This document shows positions 16,568 to 26,609 of a stretch of DNA of 37,433 nt, in pieces (the first letter of the stretch is position 1; the number at the start of each line of letters is the position of its first letter). The position numbers and the translations under genes were made by a program. Source of the stretch: Clostridium tetanomorphum (GTDB taxonomy: Bacteria > Bacillota > Clostridia > Clostridiales > Clostridiaceae); NCBI RefSeq assembly GCF_017873215.1, contig NZ_JAGGKA010000028.1, forward strand, positions 1 to 37,433, given 5' to 3'. The notes below the pieces were generated by a model. The model was not told the DNA's origin, searched no databases, and saw only the letters and a list, made by a program, of their open reading frames with translations.

Positions 16568-16999
16568 ATGTTCAAATTTAAAGCTTATAAAAAGGGGTTT
16601 ACTTTAACAGAAGTAATAATAGCCATGGTATTAATTTTAAGTACTGTGGCTATTTCTTCTAAGGTAGCATTTTCAGCATTAAAAGTAGGAAATACTAATA
16701 AACAAGAATTAGAGGGAACTATTATAGCACAAAATTATTTAGAGAAAATAAGAGCAGCTAGGGATAATAAAATTATCACTAATAATAGTACACTAGATGA
16801 ATATATTAAAAGTTTAGGTTTTAACAAAGAGGAGAATTACAGAAAAGAAGATATAAAAGATGGCATAGAATACAAGGTAGCTTTGTCAACAGACAATATA
16901 GAGAAGACTGATGTTGGGAATTTACTTCAACTAATAGTAGAGGTAAAACCACAGGATAGTAATAGTATTAAAATAGGCACGAGAATATTTTTTAAGTAG
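16568..16999 (+). CDS. Minor prepilin (PilV/PilE-like)
   Basis: This 143-residue protein has leader MFKFKAYKKG, cleaved before Phe11, and the motif FTLTEVIIAMVLIL with Glu at mature position 5. The helix is followed by an NTNKQELEGTIIAQNYLEKIRAARD segment typical of PilV-like minor pilins. It is probably part of a pilus-initiation complex. It sits directly before a PilX-like gene, with its TAG 12 bases before the next ATG, so the minor pilins appear co-translated. The exact minor-pilin class is inferred. Confidence 0.8.
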   Translation: MFKFKAYKKGFTLTEVIIAMVLILSTVAISSKVAFSALKVGNTNKQELEGTIIAQNYLEKIRAARDNKIITNNSTLDEYIKSLGFNKEENYRKEDIKDGIEYKVALSTDNIEKTDVGNLLQLIVEVKPQDSNSIKIGTRIFFK

Positions 17000-17011
17000 G
17001 TGTTTTATGCA

Positions 17012-17437
17012 ATGAAGTTTAGAAGTTTTAAGAAAAGAGCCTCGGCTCTTCCAATAGCTATAATTTCGGGAATACTTTTAGTATCTTTTAGTGGAATACT
17101 GTTAACCACATTAAATAATGAAATCAAAATAAATACAGCTTCAAAAGAAAAAGTGATTGCTAAAAACTTAGCTGAAGCAGCTATTGATGAGGGTATATAT
17201 AACTATAATTTAATTTTGTCTACAGAAAAAGAAGTTAAAGATTTTAAATCTAATAACAAAATTTATATAAAAGGGGTAGGAAATTATAATTTTATATATA
17301 AAACACCTGCAAAAAAAGAAGATAAAGTAGGAAAGTTTATTGGACAAGGAATAACTAATAAGGGAAGTAAGTATACAATATCAGTTAAGATAGATACAAA
17401 GAATGGAGACTTAATAGAGTGGAAAGAAGAAAAATAG
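17012..17437 (+). CDS. PilX-like pilus assembly protein
   Basis: This 141-residue protein begins MKFRSFKKRASALPIAIISG and has one N-terminal hydrophobic segment (about 12-33). An AKNLAEAAIDEGIYNYN segment follows, typical of PilX/GspK-type minor pilins that lack a classical G/F cleavage site. I choose ATG 17012, with AGGTG at 16998-17002; a GTG at 17000 is an alternative. It lies between two minor prepilins, as PilX-like genes usually do. Confidence 0.7.
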   Translation: MKFRSFKKRASALPIAIISGILLVSFSGILLTTLNNEIKINTASKEKVIAKNLAEAAIDEGIYNYNLILSTEKEVKDFKSNNKIYIKGVGNYNFIYKTPAKKEDKVGKFIGQGITNKGSKYTISVKIDTKNGDLIEWKEEK

Positions 17438-17478
17438 GAACTCTTTTGCTGGTGCAATTGAAGTTCCTATCTTTATAT
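17434..17478 (+). terminator. Hairpin between minor pilin genes
   Basis: A 9-bp stem (ATAGGAACT at 17434-17442, AGTTCCTAT at 17462-17470) with a 19-base loop is followed by CTTTATAT. It is weak as a terminator and may instead be a processing or stability element within the operon. Confidence 0.4.
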
Positions 17479-17498
17479 ATAGAATTAAGGAGGAGTTG

Positions 17499-18770
17499 AT
17501 GAATTTGTATAGAATTAACAATATATGTTATTATAAGAAGGGATTTACTTTATTGGAATTAATAATTTCTTTAAGTATATTAAGTTTTGTAATTGGAACA
17601 GCATATATTCTTATAAATTCCTCTTCTAGATTAGTTAAAAGACAGGTTAGTAATACTAATTCTCAAGATGATATTAGAATGGCAGTAGAGTGGATTACAA
17701 AAGATATAAAAGAAGGAAAAGAAATAATTTGTAATAGTGGACAGGGAGATGAGCTTTACGTTGTAAAAAAGGAAAATAATAAAATAATTAAATATAAGAA
17801 AAAGGAAAGTGGAAAAATTAGTAATGAAAACATTTATAAAATTATAAGAGAAAGTGATAAGGATAAGTTTATTCTTGTAGAAAATATTTGCAAGGATGGA
17901 TTTAGCATAGATAAGAAAGATAATTTATATAATGTTAGTTTAATAATAAAAGATAAGTTAAATAAAGATAGATATATGAAATTTAATGTAAGTAGTAGGA
18001 TGAATTTAGCTATTGTGGATAAACCTGATGAAGGGGATAGTGATAATAAAGATCCTACCAAGCCTTATATTGATATAGACAATAATGGGAAATTTGATGG
18101 AGAGGATTATAATGTTGATTTTATAAATGGTATTTATCATTGGAAAGATGATAAAAAGTATGAAAAAGGAGTTTTAGTATTTCCATCAAATTTTATAGTA
18201 AATGGCACTACAATAATATGCAATTGTAGAGATGGGATTAGAATAGATGAAAATGTTATATTAGGAACTACAAATGAAGGAAAGATAAATCTTATAACAA
18301 AAAATTTGATTGCTAGAAAAGCAATTATAAATATTAATGGACATGGTAATAAAAATGAACAAATAAATATACAAACCACTGGAGTAATAAATGTACAATA
18401 TGCTAAGTTGATTGCTTATGGACAGGGAAGCCATAAATCAAAAACATCTGTGAATATAAAATCACAAGGTAGCATTGATGGGAGCTATTGTGAGATAACA
18501 TCCAATGGTGGAGGAGGAAGTTTTGGAAATGTTCAAATTTATTCTTCTAGCAGTATTATGCTAGGATACTCTAAAATACAATGTAGTTCTAATGGAAATG
18601 GAAAATCAGAAGTTGTTATAAATGCTAATGGAGCTATAAATTGTAGTTATTCAAATGTTATTGCAAATAAAAATGGAAATAGTAATTCTTATATAAAGAT
18701 ATCCTCTTTAGGAGGAACTAATGCAAGCTTCGCAACTAAGGAAGGAAACGGTATGATTATCATCAAATAA
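17499..18770 (+). CDS. Large minor prepilin (PilW-like) with repetitive C-terminal beta-helix-like domain
   Basis: This 423-residue prepilin has leader ending KKG (13-15), cleavage before Phe16 and FTLLELIISLSILSFVIG with Glu20. Residues about 40-165 look PilW/PilJ-like. From about 180 onward the sequence changes: DIDNNGKFDGEDYNVDF resembles a dockerin- or EF-hand-like acidic loop. Residues about 225-423 are a run of Asn/Gly/Ser-rich imperfect repeats of roughly 30 residues with alternating Ile/Val, suggesting a right-handed beta-helix. A tip adhesin is a reasonable idea for such a fusion, but it is inferred. The ATG at 17499 has AAGGAGG at 17487-17493; a TTG at 17496 is less likely. Confidence 0.8.
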   Translation: MNLYRINNICYYKKGFTLLELIISLSILSFVIGTAYILINSSSRLVKRQVSNTNSQDDIRMAVEWITKDIKEGKEIICNSGQGDELYVVKKENNKIIKYKKKESGKISNENIYKIIRESDKDKFILVENICKDGFSIDKKDNLYNVSLIIKDKLNKDRYMKFNVSSRMNLAIVDKPDEGDSDNKDPTKPYIDIDNNGKFDGEDYNVDFINGIYHWKDDKKYEKGVLVFPSNFIVNGTTIICNCRDGIRIDENVILGTTNEGKINLITKNLIARKAIININGHGNKNEQINIQTTGVINVQYAKLIAYGQGSHKSKTSVNIKSQGSIDGSYCEITSNGGGGSFGNVQIYSSSSIMLGYSKIQCSSNGNGKSEVVINANGAINCSYSNVIANKNGNSNSYIKISSLGGTNASFATKEGNGMIIIK

Positions 18771-18799
18771 CCTTTGAATATAGGAGGTATAGCTATAAT

Positions 18800-20473
18800 A
18801 TGGCTAAATTAAGAAAAAGATTAGGGGAAATATTAATAGATTATGGACTTATAACAGAAGACGTGCTAAAAAGAGCTTTAGATATTCAGAAGAAAACAGG
18901 TGAAAAACTAGGTGAATTACTTGTTACTAAAGGTTTTGCAACTAATGAACAAATAGTAGAAGCAGTAAGAAGGCAGTTAGGAATAGACTATATTAATTTA
19001 GATAATATAAATATAAAACAGGAAATAATAGATATAATATCAGAAACTATGGCAAGAAAACATGAAATTATACCCATAGATATAATAAATGGCAGATTAT
19101 TAGTTGTTATGAGTGATCCACTGAATTATTTTGCTATTGAAGATATTAAAGTGGATACAGGTTATGAGGTGAAGGCAGCTATATCATTAAGATCAGAGAT
19201 TCTTCAAAATATAGAAAAGTATTATGGAAAGAGCAAAGCTGAAAAAGCTGCTGAGAACTATGAGAAAGTTTATGGATATAGAAAGGTAATTAATGATAAT
19301 GATGAATATATAAATGAAGAAGCTGCGCCTACAATTAAATTCATAAATAGCATAATAGATAATGCTATATTAAATAATGCTTCAGATATTCATCTGGAGC
19401 CAGAAGAAAAAGAAATGCGGGTTAGATATAGAATAGACGGTGTTTTAAGGGAAATAATGCGAGTAGATATTGGAATGTTGGAGGCAGTAGTAAGTAGAAT
19501 AAAGATAATGGCAGAACTAAATATTGCAGAAAAAAGAGTTCCTCAAGATGGAAGAATTAATTTTAGATCCAAGCAAAAAAATATTGATTTAAGAATATCT
19601 ATAGTTCCTACTATTTTAGGTGAAAAAGTAGTCATGAGAATCTTAGATAAAAGTAATTTTTCTCTAGAATTTGAGGAAATGGGACTAGGGGAAGCGGAAC
19701 TAAGTAAGTTAAAAAATATAATAAAAAATCCTTATGGCATAATACTTGTATGTGGACCTACAGGAAGTGGTAAGACAACTACTCTTTACTCTATATTAAA
19801 TATTTTAAATGACAATTCTAAAAATATAGTTACTATAGAAGATCCAGTGGAATACAGCTTGAAAGGAGTAAATCAAATGCAGGTAAATAACAAAATAGGA
19901 TTTACTTTTGCAGTTGGGCTTAGAAGTATATTAAGACAAGATCCAGATATCATACTTGTAGGAGAAATAAGAGATAATGAAACAGCAGAAATATCTGTAA
20001 GGGCTGCTTTAACTGGTCATTTAGTATTATCTACAATACACACTAATAATGCTGTAGGAGCTATAACTAGACTATTAGACATGAAAATGGAATCATTTTT
20101 ACTTTCATCTACTATTGTGGGGATAGTAGCTCAAAGATTAGTTAGAAAAATTTGCCCCAATTGTATTGAAGAATATTTAAGTAGTAAAGGAGAAATGAGA
20201 CTATTAAAAATAGATGCACCGGTTAAATTAAAAAGAGGAAAAGGCTGCAGTATATGTAGTGGAACTGGGTATAAAGGAAGGATGGGAGTTTTTGAAATAA
20301 TGGAAATCACTAAGGAGATTAAAGAATTAATTGACTGTGGTAAAAGTGAAAGAGTTATTGAAGAAGAAGCTAAGAAAAGCGGAAATGTGACTCTTGTAGA
20401 TGCTTGTAGAAAAAAGGTTTTACAGGGAATAACTACTGTGGAAGAAATGATAAGAGTAAGCTACGGATATTAG
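18800..20473 (+). CDS. pilB: Type IV pilus assembly ATPase PilB with MshEN c-di-GMP-binding domain
   Basis: This 557-residue hexameric ATPase powers pilus extension. The N-terminal domain carries two 24-residue MshEN motifs: residues 7-30, starting RLGEILIDYG and ending ALDIQ, and residues 36-59, starting KLGELLVTKG and ending AVRRQ. This is the motif pair that binds c-di-GMP in MshE and related PilB proteins. The catalytic part has ASDIHLE (194-200), Walker A GPTGSGKT (319-326), Walker B IILVGEIRD (384-392) and the His box STIHTN (411-416). A zinc-type four-cysteine knuckle is at 452, 455, 483 and 486. All key residues are intact. It starts 29 bases after the large minor pilin and is followed by pilC. 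Confidence 0.96.
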   Translation: MAKLRKRLGEILIDYGLITEDVLKRALDIQKKTGEKLGELLVTKGFATNEQIVEAVRRQLGIDYINLDNINIKQEIIDIISETMARKHEIIPIDIINGRLLVVMSDPLNYFAIEDIKVDTGYEVKAAISLRSEILQNIEKYYGKSKAEKAAENYEKVYGYRKVINDNDEYINEEAAPTIKFINSIIDNAILNNASDIHLEPEEKEMRVRYRIDGVLREIMRVDIGMLEAVVSRIKIMAELNIAEKRVPQDGRINFRSKQKNIDLRISIVPTILGEKVVMRILDKSNFSLEFEEMGLGEAELSKLKNIIKNPYGIILVCGPTGSGKTTTLYSILNILNDNSKNIVTIEDPVEYSLKGVNQMQVNNKIGFTFAVGLRSILRQDPDIILVGEIRDNETAEISVRAALTGHLVLSTIHTNNAVGAITRLLDMKMESFLLSSTIVGIVAQRLVRKICPNCIEEYLSSKGEMRLLKIDAPVKLKRGKGCSICSGTGYKGRMGVFEIMEITKEIKELIDCGKSERVIEEEAKKSGNVTLVDACRKKVLQGITTVEEMIRVSYGY

Positions 20474-20485
20474 AAGGGAAATAAT

Positions 20486-21676
20486 ATGACTAAATTTATT
20501 TATAAGGCTAGTGATAATAATCTTAATATAGTAAAAGGCTATATAGAAGAGGAGTATATGGAAGCTGCAGAAGAACAATTAAGAGGAAAAGATTTAAAAA
20601 TTATATATATAAAGAAGAGTATGATATTTAATATGCCTAAGCTTGGTAAAACTACAATCAAAGATGAACTAATAAGTTCATTTTGTGGACAGATGGCAAT
20701 TATAATAAATACAGGTGTTAGTATTTTAAAGGGACTAGAAATAGTTTCAGAACAGGATAAGAAGTTAAAAAAGGTTGCTGATGCTGTACTTATAGGAATA
20801 AGAAAAGGGGAAACATTAGGGCATTCCATGAGTAGTACAGGATTTTTTCCTAAATTACTAATTGATACTGTAAATTCAGGAGAATTAAGTGGTAATGTAG
20901 ATGAAATATTATTTAACATGGAAAATTTTTATCAAAGGGAAGCAAATATGAAAAATAAAGTTAAGGGTGCCTTAATATATCCATGTATACTCTTAATATT
21001 AACTATAAGTATGATGTTATTTTTTAATTTTTTTATTTTTTCTAAAATAAGCTCCATATTTGAAGATATAAATAATTTACCATTTATCACAAAGCTGCTG
21101 TTAAAGACAATGAATTATACAAATAACAATTTTTTATTGTTAATCTTACAAATATTTATATTCATATTGGCGGTAAACTATATTAAAAATATTAATAAAG
21201 TAAAATTATATTTGGATAAAATAATATTAAAAGTTCCTATAATTGGTGAATTTAAAAGAAATATAATCACTAATAGATTTTCTAGAAGCATGTGGATTTT
21301 TATTAAATCAGCAGTTCCTATAATAAATGCTTTAGAAAATTTAGAGCTTATAGTGGACAATCTTTATATTTCTAAAAAAATAGAGAATGCAAAAAAAGAA
21401 ATTGCTAATGGAGCTAGAATAGCAGATAGTTTTGAAGATAAAAAAGTATTTGATCCTATTACAATCCAAATGATGAGAATAGGAGAAGAAACAGGAAAAC
21501 TTGAAAGTATGTTTTTAAAATTAACTAGCATATATGATAGAAAAGTAGAAAATAGTATGAATAAATTAATGTCTTTAGTAGAGCCAGCGTTTACGTTAAT
21601 AATTGGATTTGTCGTTGGTGTTGTAATAATTGGAATAGCATTACCCATACTCCAAATGTCAAATAGTATAAAATAA
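20486..21676 (+). CDS. pilC: Type IV pilus inner-membrane platform protein PilC
   Basis: This 396-residue polytopic membrane protein of the T2SSF family anchors PilB and the growing pilus. Two T2SSF repeats are visible. The first is near 62-185, with FCGQMAIIINTGVSILKGLE and NSGELSGNVDE. The second is near 265-390, with MWIFIKSAVPIINALE and RIGEETGKLESMF. Hydrophobic segments lie near 163-185, 212-232 and 365-388. The length is normal. It follows pilB by 12 bases, and only the extension ATPase is in the locus. Confidence 0.93.
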   Translation: MTKFIYKASDNNLNIVKGYIEEEYMEAAEEQLRGKDLKIIYIKKSMIFNMPKLGKTTIKDELISSFCGQMAIIINTGVSILKGLEIVSEQDKKLKKVADAVLIGIRKGETLGHSMSSTGFFPKLLIDTVNSGELSGNVDEILFNMENFYQREANMKNKVKGALIYPCILLILTISMMLFFNFFIFSKISSIFEDINNLPFITKLLLKTMNYTNNNFLLLILQIFIFILAVNYIKNINKVKLYLDKIILKVPIIGEFKRNIITNRFSRSMWIFIKSAVPIINALENLELIVDNLYISKKIENAKKEIANGARIADSFEDKKVFDPITIQMMRIGEETGKLESMFLKLTSIYDRKVENSMNKLMSLVEPAFTLIIGFVVGVVIIGIALPILQMSNSIK

Positions 21677-21701
21677 CATTACATATATGGAGGAGTTTAA
21701 T

Positions 21702-23132
21702 TTGTTGATAAACAATAAAGTAGTATTTAGATTTAATGAAGATTCTATAGGTATTGTTTTTCTAGAGTATAGATTAGGTAAAATAAATATAAAAAAAGTT
21801 AAAACTATTACAACTGAGAATTTATTAAATGGTAATTTTTCAACGGAGGAAAATGTAGATTTTACTCGTATATATTTGAAGAAAAATAAAATGCTTGGAA
21901 AAAAAGCTATAGCTATATTATCAGTGGATGGAATAATAACCAGACTGGTACAAGTCCCATCTATGGGAAAAAAAGACCTTATGAGTTTCATTAGAAATAA
22001 TATAAATGAATATTTTACAGTTAATATGGGTGAATATTATTATGATTACAAAATAGTTGAAATAGAAAAAGATAAGGGGAAAAAATTTAATGTATTACTG
22101 GTGGTTATACCAAAGATTAAATTAAAAGATGTATGTAACTTTTTACAAAGTTCAGGAGTAACAATAGAAAGAATAACAATATATCCAGATTGTATAGCAG
22201 ACTTGTTTGAATATAGAGAAGAAGAGAATATAGCAATATTAGATTTTACAAGAAATAAAGCTATTGTGACAATATTAGAAGGAGATAAAATATTTCTCCA
22301 TTCTAGTTCTCATATAGAATTACCTGAAGGCATTGACAAGGATTATGAAGAGCTACTAGATAATGTAGGATATTTTCTTAATTTTTATTCTTCAAGGCAT
22401 TTTGGGGATAGAGTCCATAAGATTTATTTGCTAGGGGAAGAAGTAGAAGATGAAAAACTTAGCACTCTTATCAATGGTCAATTTGATATACCTGTAGAGA
22501 GAGGAATAAGATCTATTGTAAAAAAGATAGGTTATTCCAGTGATATTGATATAGATAAATTTGGAGATGTATTAGGATGTAATTTAAACCTAAAAGAAAT
22601 ATACAATAAGAATATAGATTTTAATAAAGTCATTAATGGACATTGGGAAAAGTTAGATAATAAACGGCTTTTAGCTTCTACTATATCAATATTAGTTTTA
22701 ATAACAGTAGGATGGATATTATTTAGCAATTATTATATAAATATACAGCTAACAAAATATAATACTGAGAAGCTAGATAAACAGATAAAAAGATTAGAAT
22801 TAGTAAATAAAGAATACCATACTCTGAAAAATAGAGAAAAAGAGTACAAAGAAAAAGAAAGAGTTGTTAATACTATAAAAGAAGATGAATTTAATTATAT
22901 GTATTATCTTGAACAACTAAAAAAGGGATTGCCATCAAATATTTTAGTAAATAGTATATATGTAGATAAGGAGAAAATAGATTTAATAGTAAGTATTAAT
23001 AATAGTACCTTGGACAAGGTAAAATTAGTTGTTGCAATAAATAATATGGGGATTTTTCAGCATATAGAGATAGATTCTATTAAACTTGATAATACAGAAA
23101 CAGAAGGGAAATTTACTTTAAAAATAAAGTGA
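21702..23132 (+). CDS. PilM-PilN fusion protein
   Basis: About 476 residues. The N-terminal 270 residues resemble the cytosolic actin-like PilM (ILSVDGIITRLVQVPSM, AILDFTRNKAIVTILEGDKI). A single transmembrane helix follows at about 322-344 (STISILVLITVGWILFSNYY). The C-terminal extracytoplasmic part has a coiled coil (about 355-390) and an IDLIVSINNSTLDKVK segment like PilN. In most species PilM and PilN are separate and interact; here they are one chain. I favour TTG 21702 as start because GGAGGAG at 21689-21695 sits six bases before it. The upstream ATG at 21687 overlaps that ribosome binding site. The domain split is inferred from sequence features. Confidence 0.75.
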   Translation: MLINNKVVFRFNEDSIGIVFLEYRLGKINIKKVKTITTENLLNGNFSTEENVDFTRIYLKKNKMLGKKAIAILSVDGIITRLVQVPSMGKKDLMSFIRNNINEYFTVNMGEYYYDYKIVEIEKDKGKKFNVLLVVIPKIKLKDVCNFLQSSGVTIERITIYPDCIADLFEYREEENIAILDFTRNKAIVTILEGDKIFLHSSSHIELPEGIDKDYEELLDNVGYFLNFYSSRHFGDRVHKIYLLGEEVEDEKLSTLINGQFDIPVERGIRSIVKKIGYSSDIDIDKFGDVLGCNLNLKEIYNKNIDFNKVINGHWEKLDNKRLLASTISILVLITVGWILFSNYYINIQLTKYNTEKLDKQIKRLELVNKEYHTLKNREKEYKEKERVVNTIKEDEFNYMYYLEQLKKGLPSNILVNSIYVDKEKIDLIVSINNSTLDKVKLVVAINNMGIFQHIEIDSIKLDNTETEGKFTLKIK

Positions 23133-23180
23133 ATTTCATAGGGTAAAGTGGAATAAAAATTCCTTAAAGGTGTGAACAGC

Positions 23181-24080
23181 ATGAAAAAAGAAAAGAAATG
23201 GATAGTATTTTCTATAATAATAATTTTGTTAATTAATTATATGATATATATTAATTTTTTTCTTCCTAAATATAAAGAATTTAGTTCAAAAAAAGAAGAG
23301 TATATAGAAAAAGAAGAAAAAATAATAACACTAAGGGAAACTGAAAATAAAATATCAAAAATAAAAGCAGAAAACGAAAAATTACAAAAAGATATTCAAA
23401 TATTGAATAAGGTAACATCAAATGAAATAGATACTCCTCAATTAATTTATGATTTTTATATATCTTGTATAAAGTATAGTATAAATGGGGAAGAAATGAA
23501 ATTTGATTTAAATGATGACAAAGATAGTGAACATGACAAGAAAGACAATTCAAAAGATATTACACTAGATAAAAGTAACATAGAAAATAAAGATATTAGT
23601 TTAAATACAAAAAACTATTCTAAAGAGGAAAAATATATTTCTAATGGCATTGTTAGACTAAGTATTACTTTAAAAGTAAACGGAGATAAAAATAAAATTG
23701 AAAAATATATAAATAGCTTAAATCACATTACAAAAAGAAAGCTTAATGTAAAAAGTATAAAACTTTCTTCAAAAATGGATATAACTGAAGAAGAAAAAAT
23801 TAGTGAAAAAGAAATAGCAAGTAATAGCTATATAAATGATAGTGAAAGCTTAGATGTTAATAATATTCATAATGTAAAAGATAATGAAGTAATTGATAAA
23901 GAAGAAAATAATTCTATATTAGTAAAGGATGACGATATATCTGCAGAAATAGTATTTTATCAATATATAAAAGTAAATGAAGAGAATTATGATGCCATTA
24001 GAAATTATGATTTTTACAATAAAAAAATAGGATTTAAATCTATAGCAGACATGTTTGGAAGTAAGAAAAGGAGCCGATAG
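23181..24080 (+). CDS. PilO-like pilus assembly protein
   Basis: This 299-residue protein has a short basic cytosolic start, one transmembrane helix (about 8-28) and a coiled coil (about 35-80). The C-terminal part has alternating hydrophobic residues. This architecture and its position between the PilM-PilN fusion and pilD suggest a PilO counterpart. Sequence similarity is not obvious. Two charged, low-complexity stretches (about 110-150 and 200-245), rich in Asp, Glu, Lys, Asn and Ser, interrupt the predicted domain and look disordered. I choose ATG 23181, preceded by AAGGTG. The stop is one base before the pilD start codon. Confidence 0.6.
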   Translation: MKKEKKWIVFSIIIILLINYMIYINFFLPKYKEFSSKKEEYIEKEEKIITLRETENKISKIKAENEKLQKDIQILNKVTSNEIDTPQLIYDFYISCIKYSINGEEMKFDLNDDKDSEHDKKDNSKDITLDKSNIENKDISLNTKNYSKEEKYISNGIVRLSITLKVNGDKNKIEKYINSLNHITKRKLNVKSIKLSSKMDITEEEKISEKEIASNSYINDSESLDVNNIHNVKDNEVIDKEENNSILVKDDDISAEIVFYQYIKVNEENYDAIRNYDFYNKKIGFKSIADMFGSKKRSR

Positions 24081-24081
24081 T

Positions 24082-24858
24082 ATGATTAATTATTTAATTT
24101 TATTTTATATAATTTCTTTTTTAATAGGAACTATAATAGGGAGCTTTTTAAATGTATGCATTTATAGAATATCTAAAGAGCAAAGTATAGCATATCCTCC
24201 TTCACATTGTCCAAGCTGTAATTCAAGATTAAAAGTCTTTGAATTAGTACCTATATTAAGTTACTTATTATTAAAAGGTAAATGCAGATATTGTAATGAT
24301 AAAATATCTTTTAAGTATCCAATAATTGAATTTTTTACAGGGATAATATTTTTATCATTAGCTATGAAATATGGAATATCAGTAAACTTTTTTAAATACT
24401 CAGTTTTATTATCAATATTAGTTGTTATCAGTTTTATTGATATTGAAACTATGAATATATACTTTAGTGTTACATTAACGGGAATTGTATTTGGAGTAAT
24501 TTTTTTAATTATACAGGGAAGCTTGGAAAATTACACTATTAAAGATTATAGTTATTATTTATTTGGAGCTATAATTCCTTCCGCTATTATAGCTTTAATA
24601 ATATTGATAACAAAAGGTATGGGATGGGGTGATGTAGAAATTTGTTTTATTTCAGGAATATTTCTAGGAGTAAAGCTATCTATGGTTATGATATTGGCGT
24701 CTTTTATATTAGGATCAATAATTTCTATAATTCTTATTTCATTTAAAGTTAAAGGAAGAAAAGATTATATAGCTTTTGGGCCTTTTATTGCACTTGGAAC
24801 TTTATTTGCAATATTTTTAGGAGATAGAATTATATTATGGTATTTAAGTTTAATATAA
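24082..24858 (+). CDS. pilD: Prepilin peptidase (leader peptidase/N-methyltransferase)
   Basis: This 258-residue polytopic membrane protein cleaves prepilin leaders after Gly and methylates the new N-terminal Phe. The cytosolic N-terminal domain has the zinc-binding tetracysteine CPSC (43-46) and CRYC (68-71). The two catalytic aspartates align with Asp120 (SFIDIETMNI) and Asp184 (GMGWGD). About seven or eight hydrophobic segments cover the rest. Substrates are encoded in the same locus. ATG 24082 follows AAAAGGAG at 24066-24073. It is the last gene of the pilus locus, and no clear terminator follows it before the guaB promoter. Confidence 0.95.
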   Translation: MINYLILFYIISFLIGTIIGSFLNVCIYRISKEQSIAYPPSHCPSCNSRLKVFELVPILSYLLLKGKCRYCNDKISFKYPIIEFFTGIIFLSLAMKYGISVNFFKYSVLLSILVVISFIDIETMNIYFSVTLTGIVFGVIFLIIQGSLENYTIKDYSYYLFGAIIPSAIIALIILITKGMGWGDVEICFISGIFLGVKLSMVMILASFILGSIISIILISFKVKGRKDYIAFGPFIALGTLFAIFLGDRIILWYLSLI

Positions 24859-24884
24859 AAAATTAAAAAATTTATATATTATAA

Positions 24885-24913
24885 TTGACAAAATGCAAAA
24901 ATACAAATAAAAT
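24885..24913 (+). promoter_or_regulatory. guaBA promoter
   Basis: TTGACA (24885-24890), a 17-base spacer, then TAAAAT (24908-24913). This is near consensus and places transcription start near 24920, about 20 bases before the purine riboswitch. Confidence 0.75.
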
Positions 24914-24940
24914 AGTGTAAACAAGTTAAAAAACATATAA

Positions 24941-25014
24941 TTTACTCATATATCCCCTGAATATGGCAGGAAGTATCTACCAGGAGCCGTAAATTCCTGA
25001 CTATGAGTGAAATT
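24941..25014 (+). ncRNA. Guanine riboswitch (purine class)
   Basis: The core TCCCCTGAATATGG...TATCTACCAGG...CCGTAAATTCCTGACTATGAG matches the purine riboswitch. P1 is formed by TTACTCATA and TATGAGTGAA. The specificity base in GACTATG is C, not T as in adenine switches, so it should bind guanine or hypoxanthine. It precedes guaB and guaA, the two enzymes that convert IMP to GMP, as expected for end-product control. Confidence 0.95.
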
Positions 25015-25078
25015 TAAGCTTGTCAGGATTAGACATGCTAATTTCACTTATAGAAAAGAGAAATTAGCATGATTTTTT
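25001..25078 (+). terminator. Riboswitch expression platform: antiterminator and terminator
   Basis: The terminator stem is CATGCTAATTTC (25034-25045) with GAAATTAGCATG (25060-25071), followed by ATTTTTT. Alternatively CTATGAGTGAAAT (25001-25013), which includes the P1 3' strand, pairs with ATTTCACTTATAG (25041-25053) with one G-U pair. The two structures are mutually exclusive, so guanine binding should free the terminator and switch guaBA off. Confidence 0.85.
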
Positions 25079-25114
25079 GATATATAGGTAAATATAAAGA
25101 TAGTATTTATATAG

Positions 25115-26596
<1,482 letters not shown>

Positions 26597-26609
26597 TTTG
26601 GAGGTAATT

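Noticed and set aside
26598-26609. TTG 26598 as guaA start.
   Set aside because: It overlaps the TTGGAGG ribosome binding site that serves ATG 26610.
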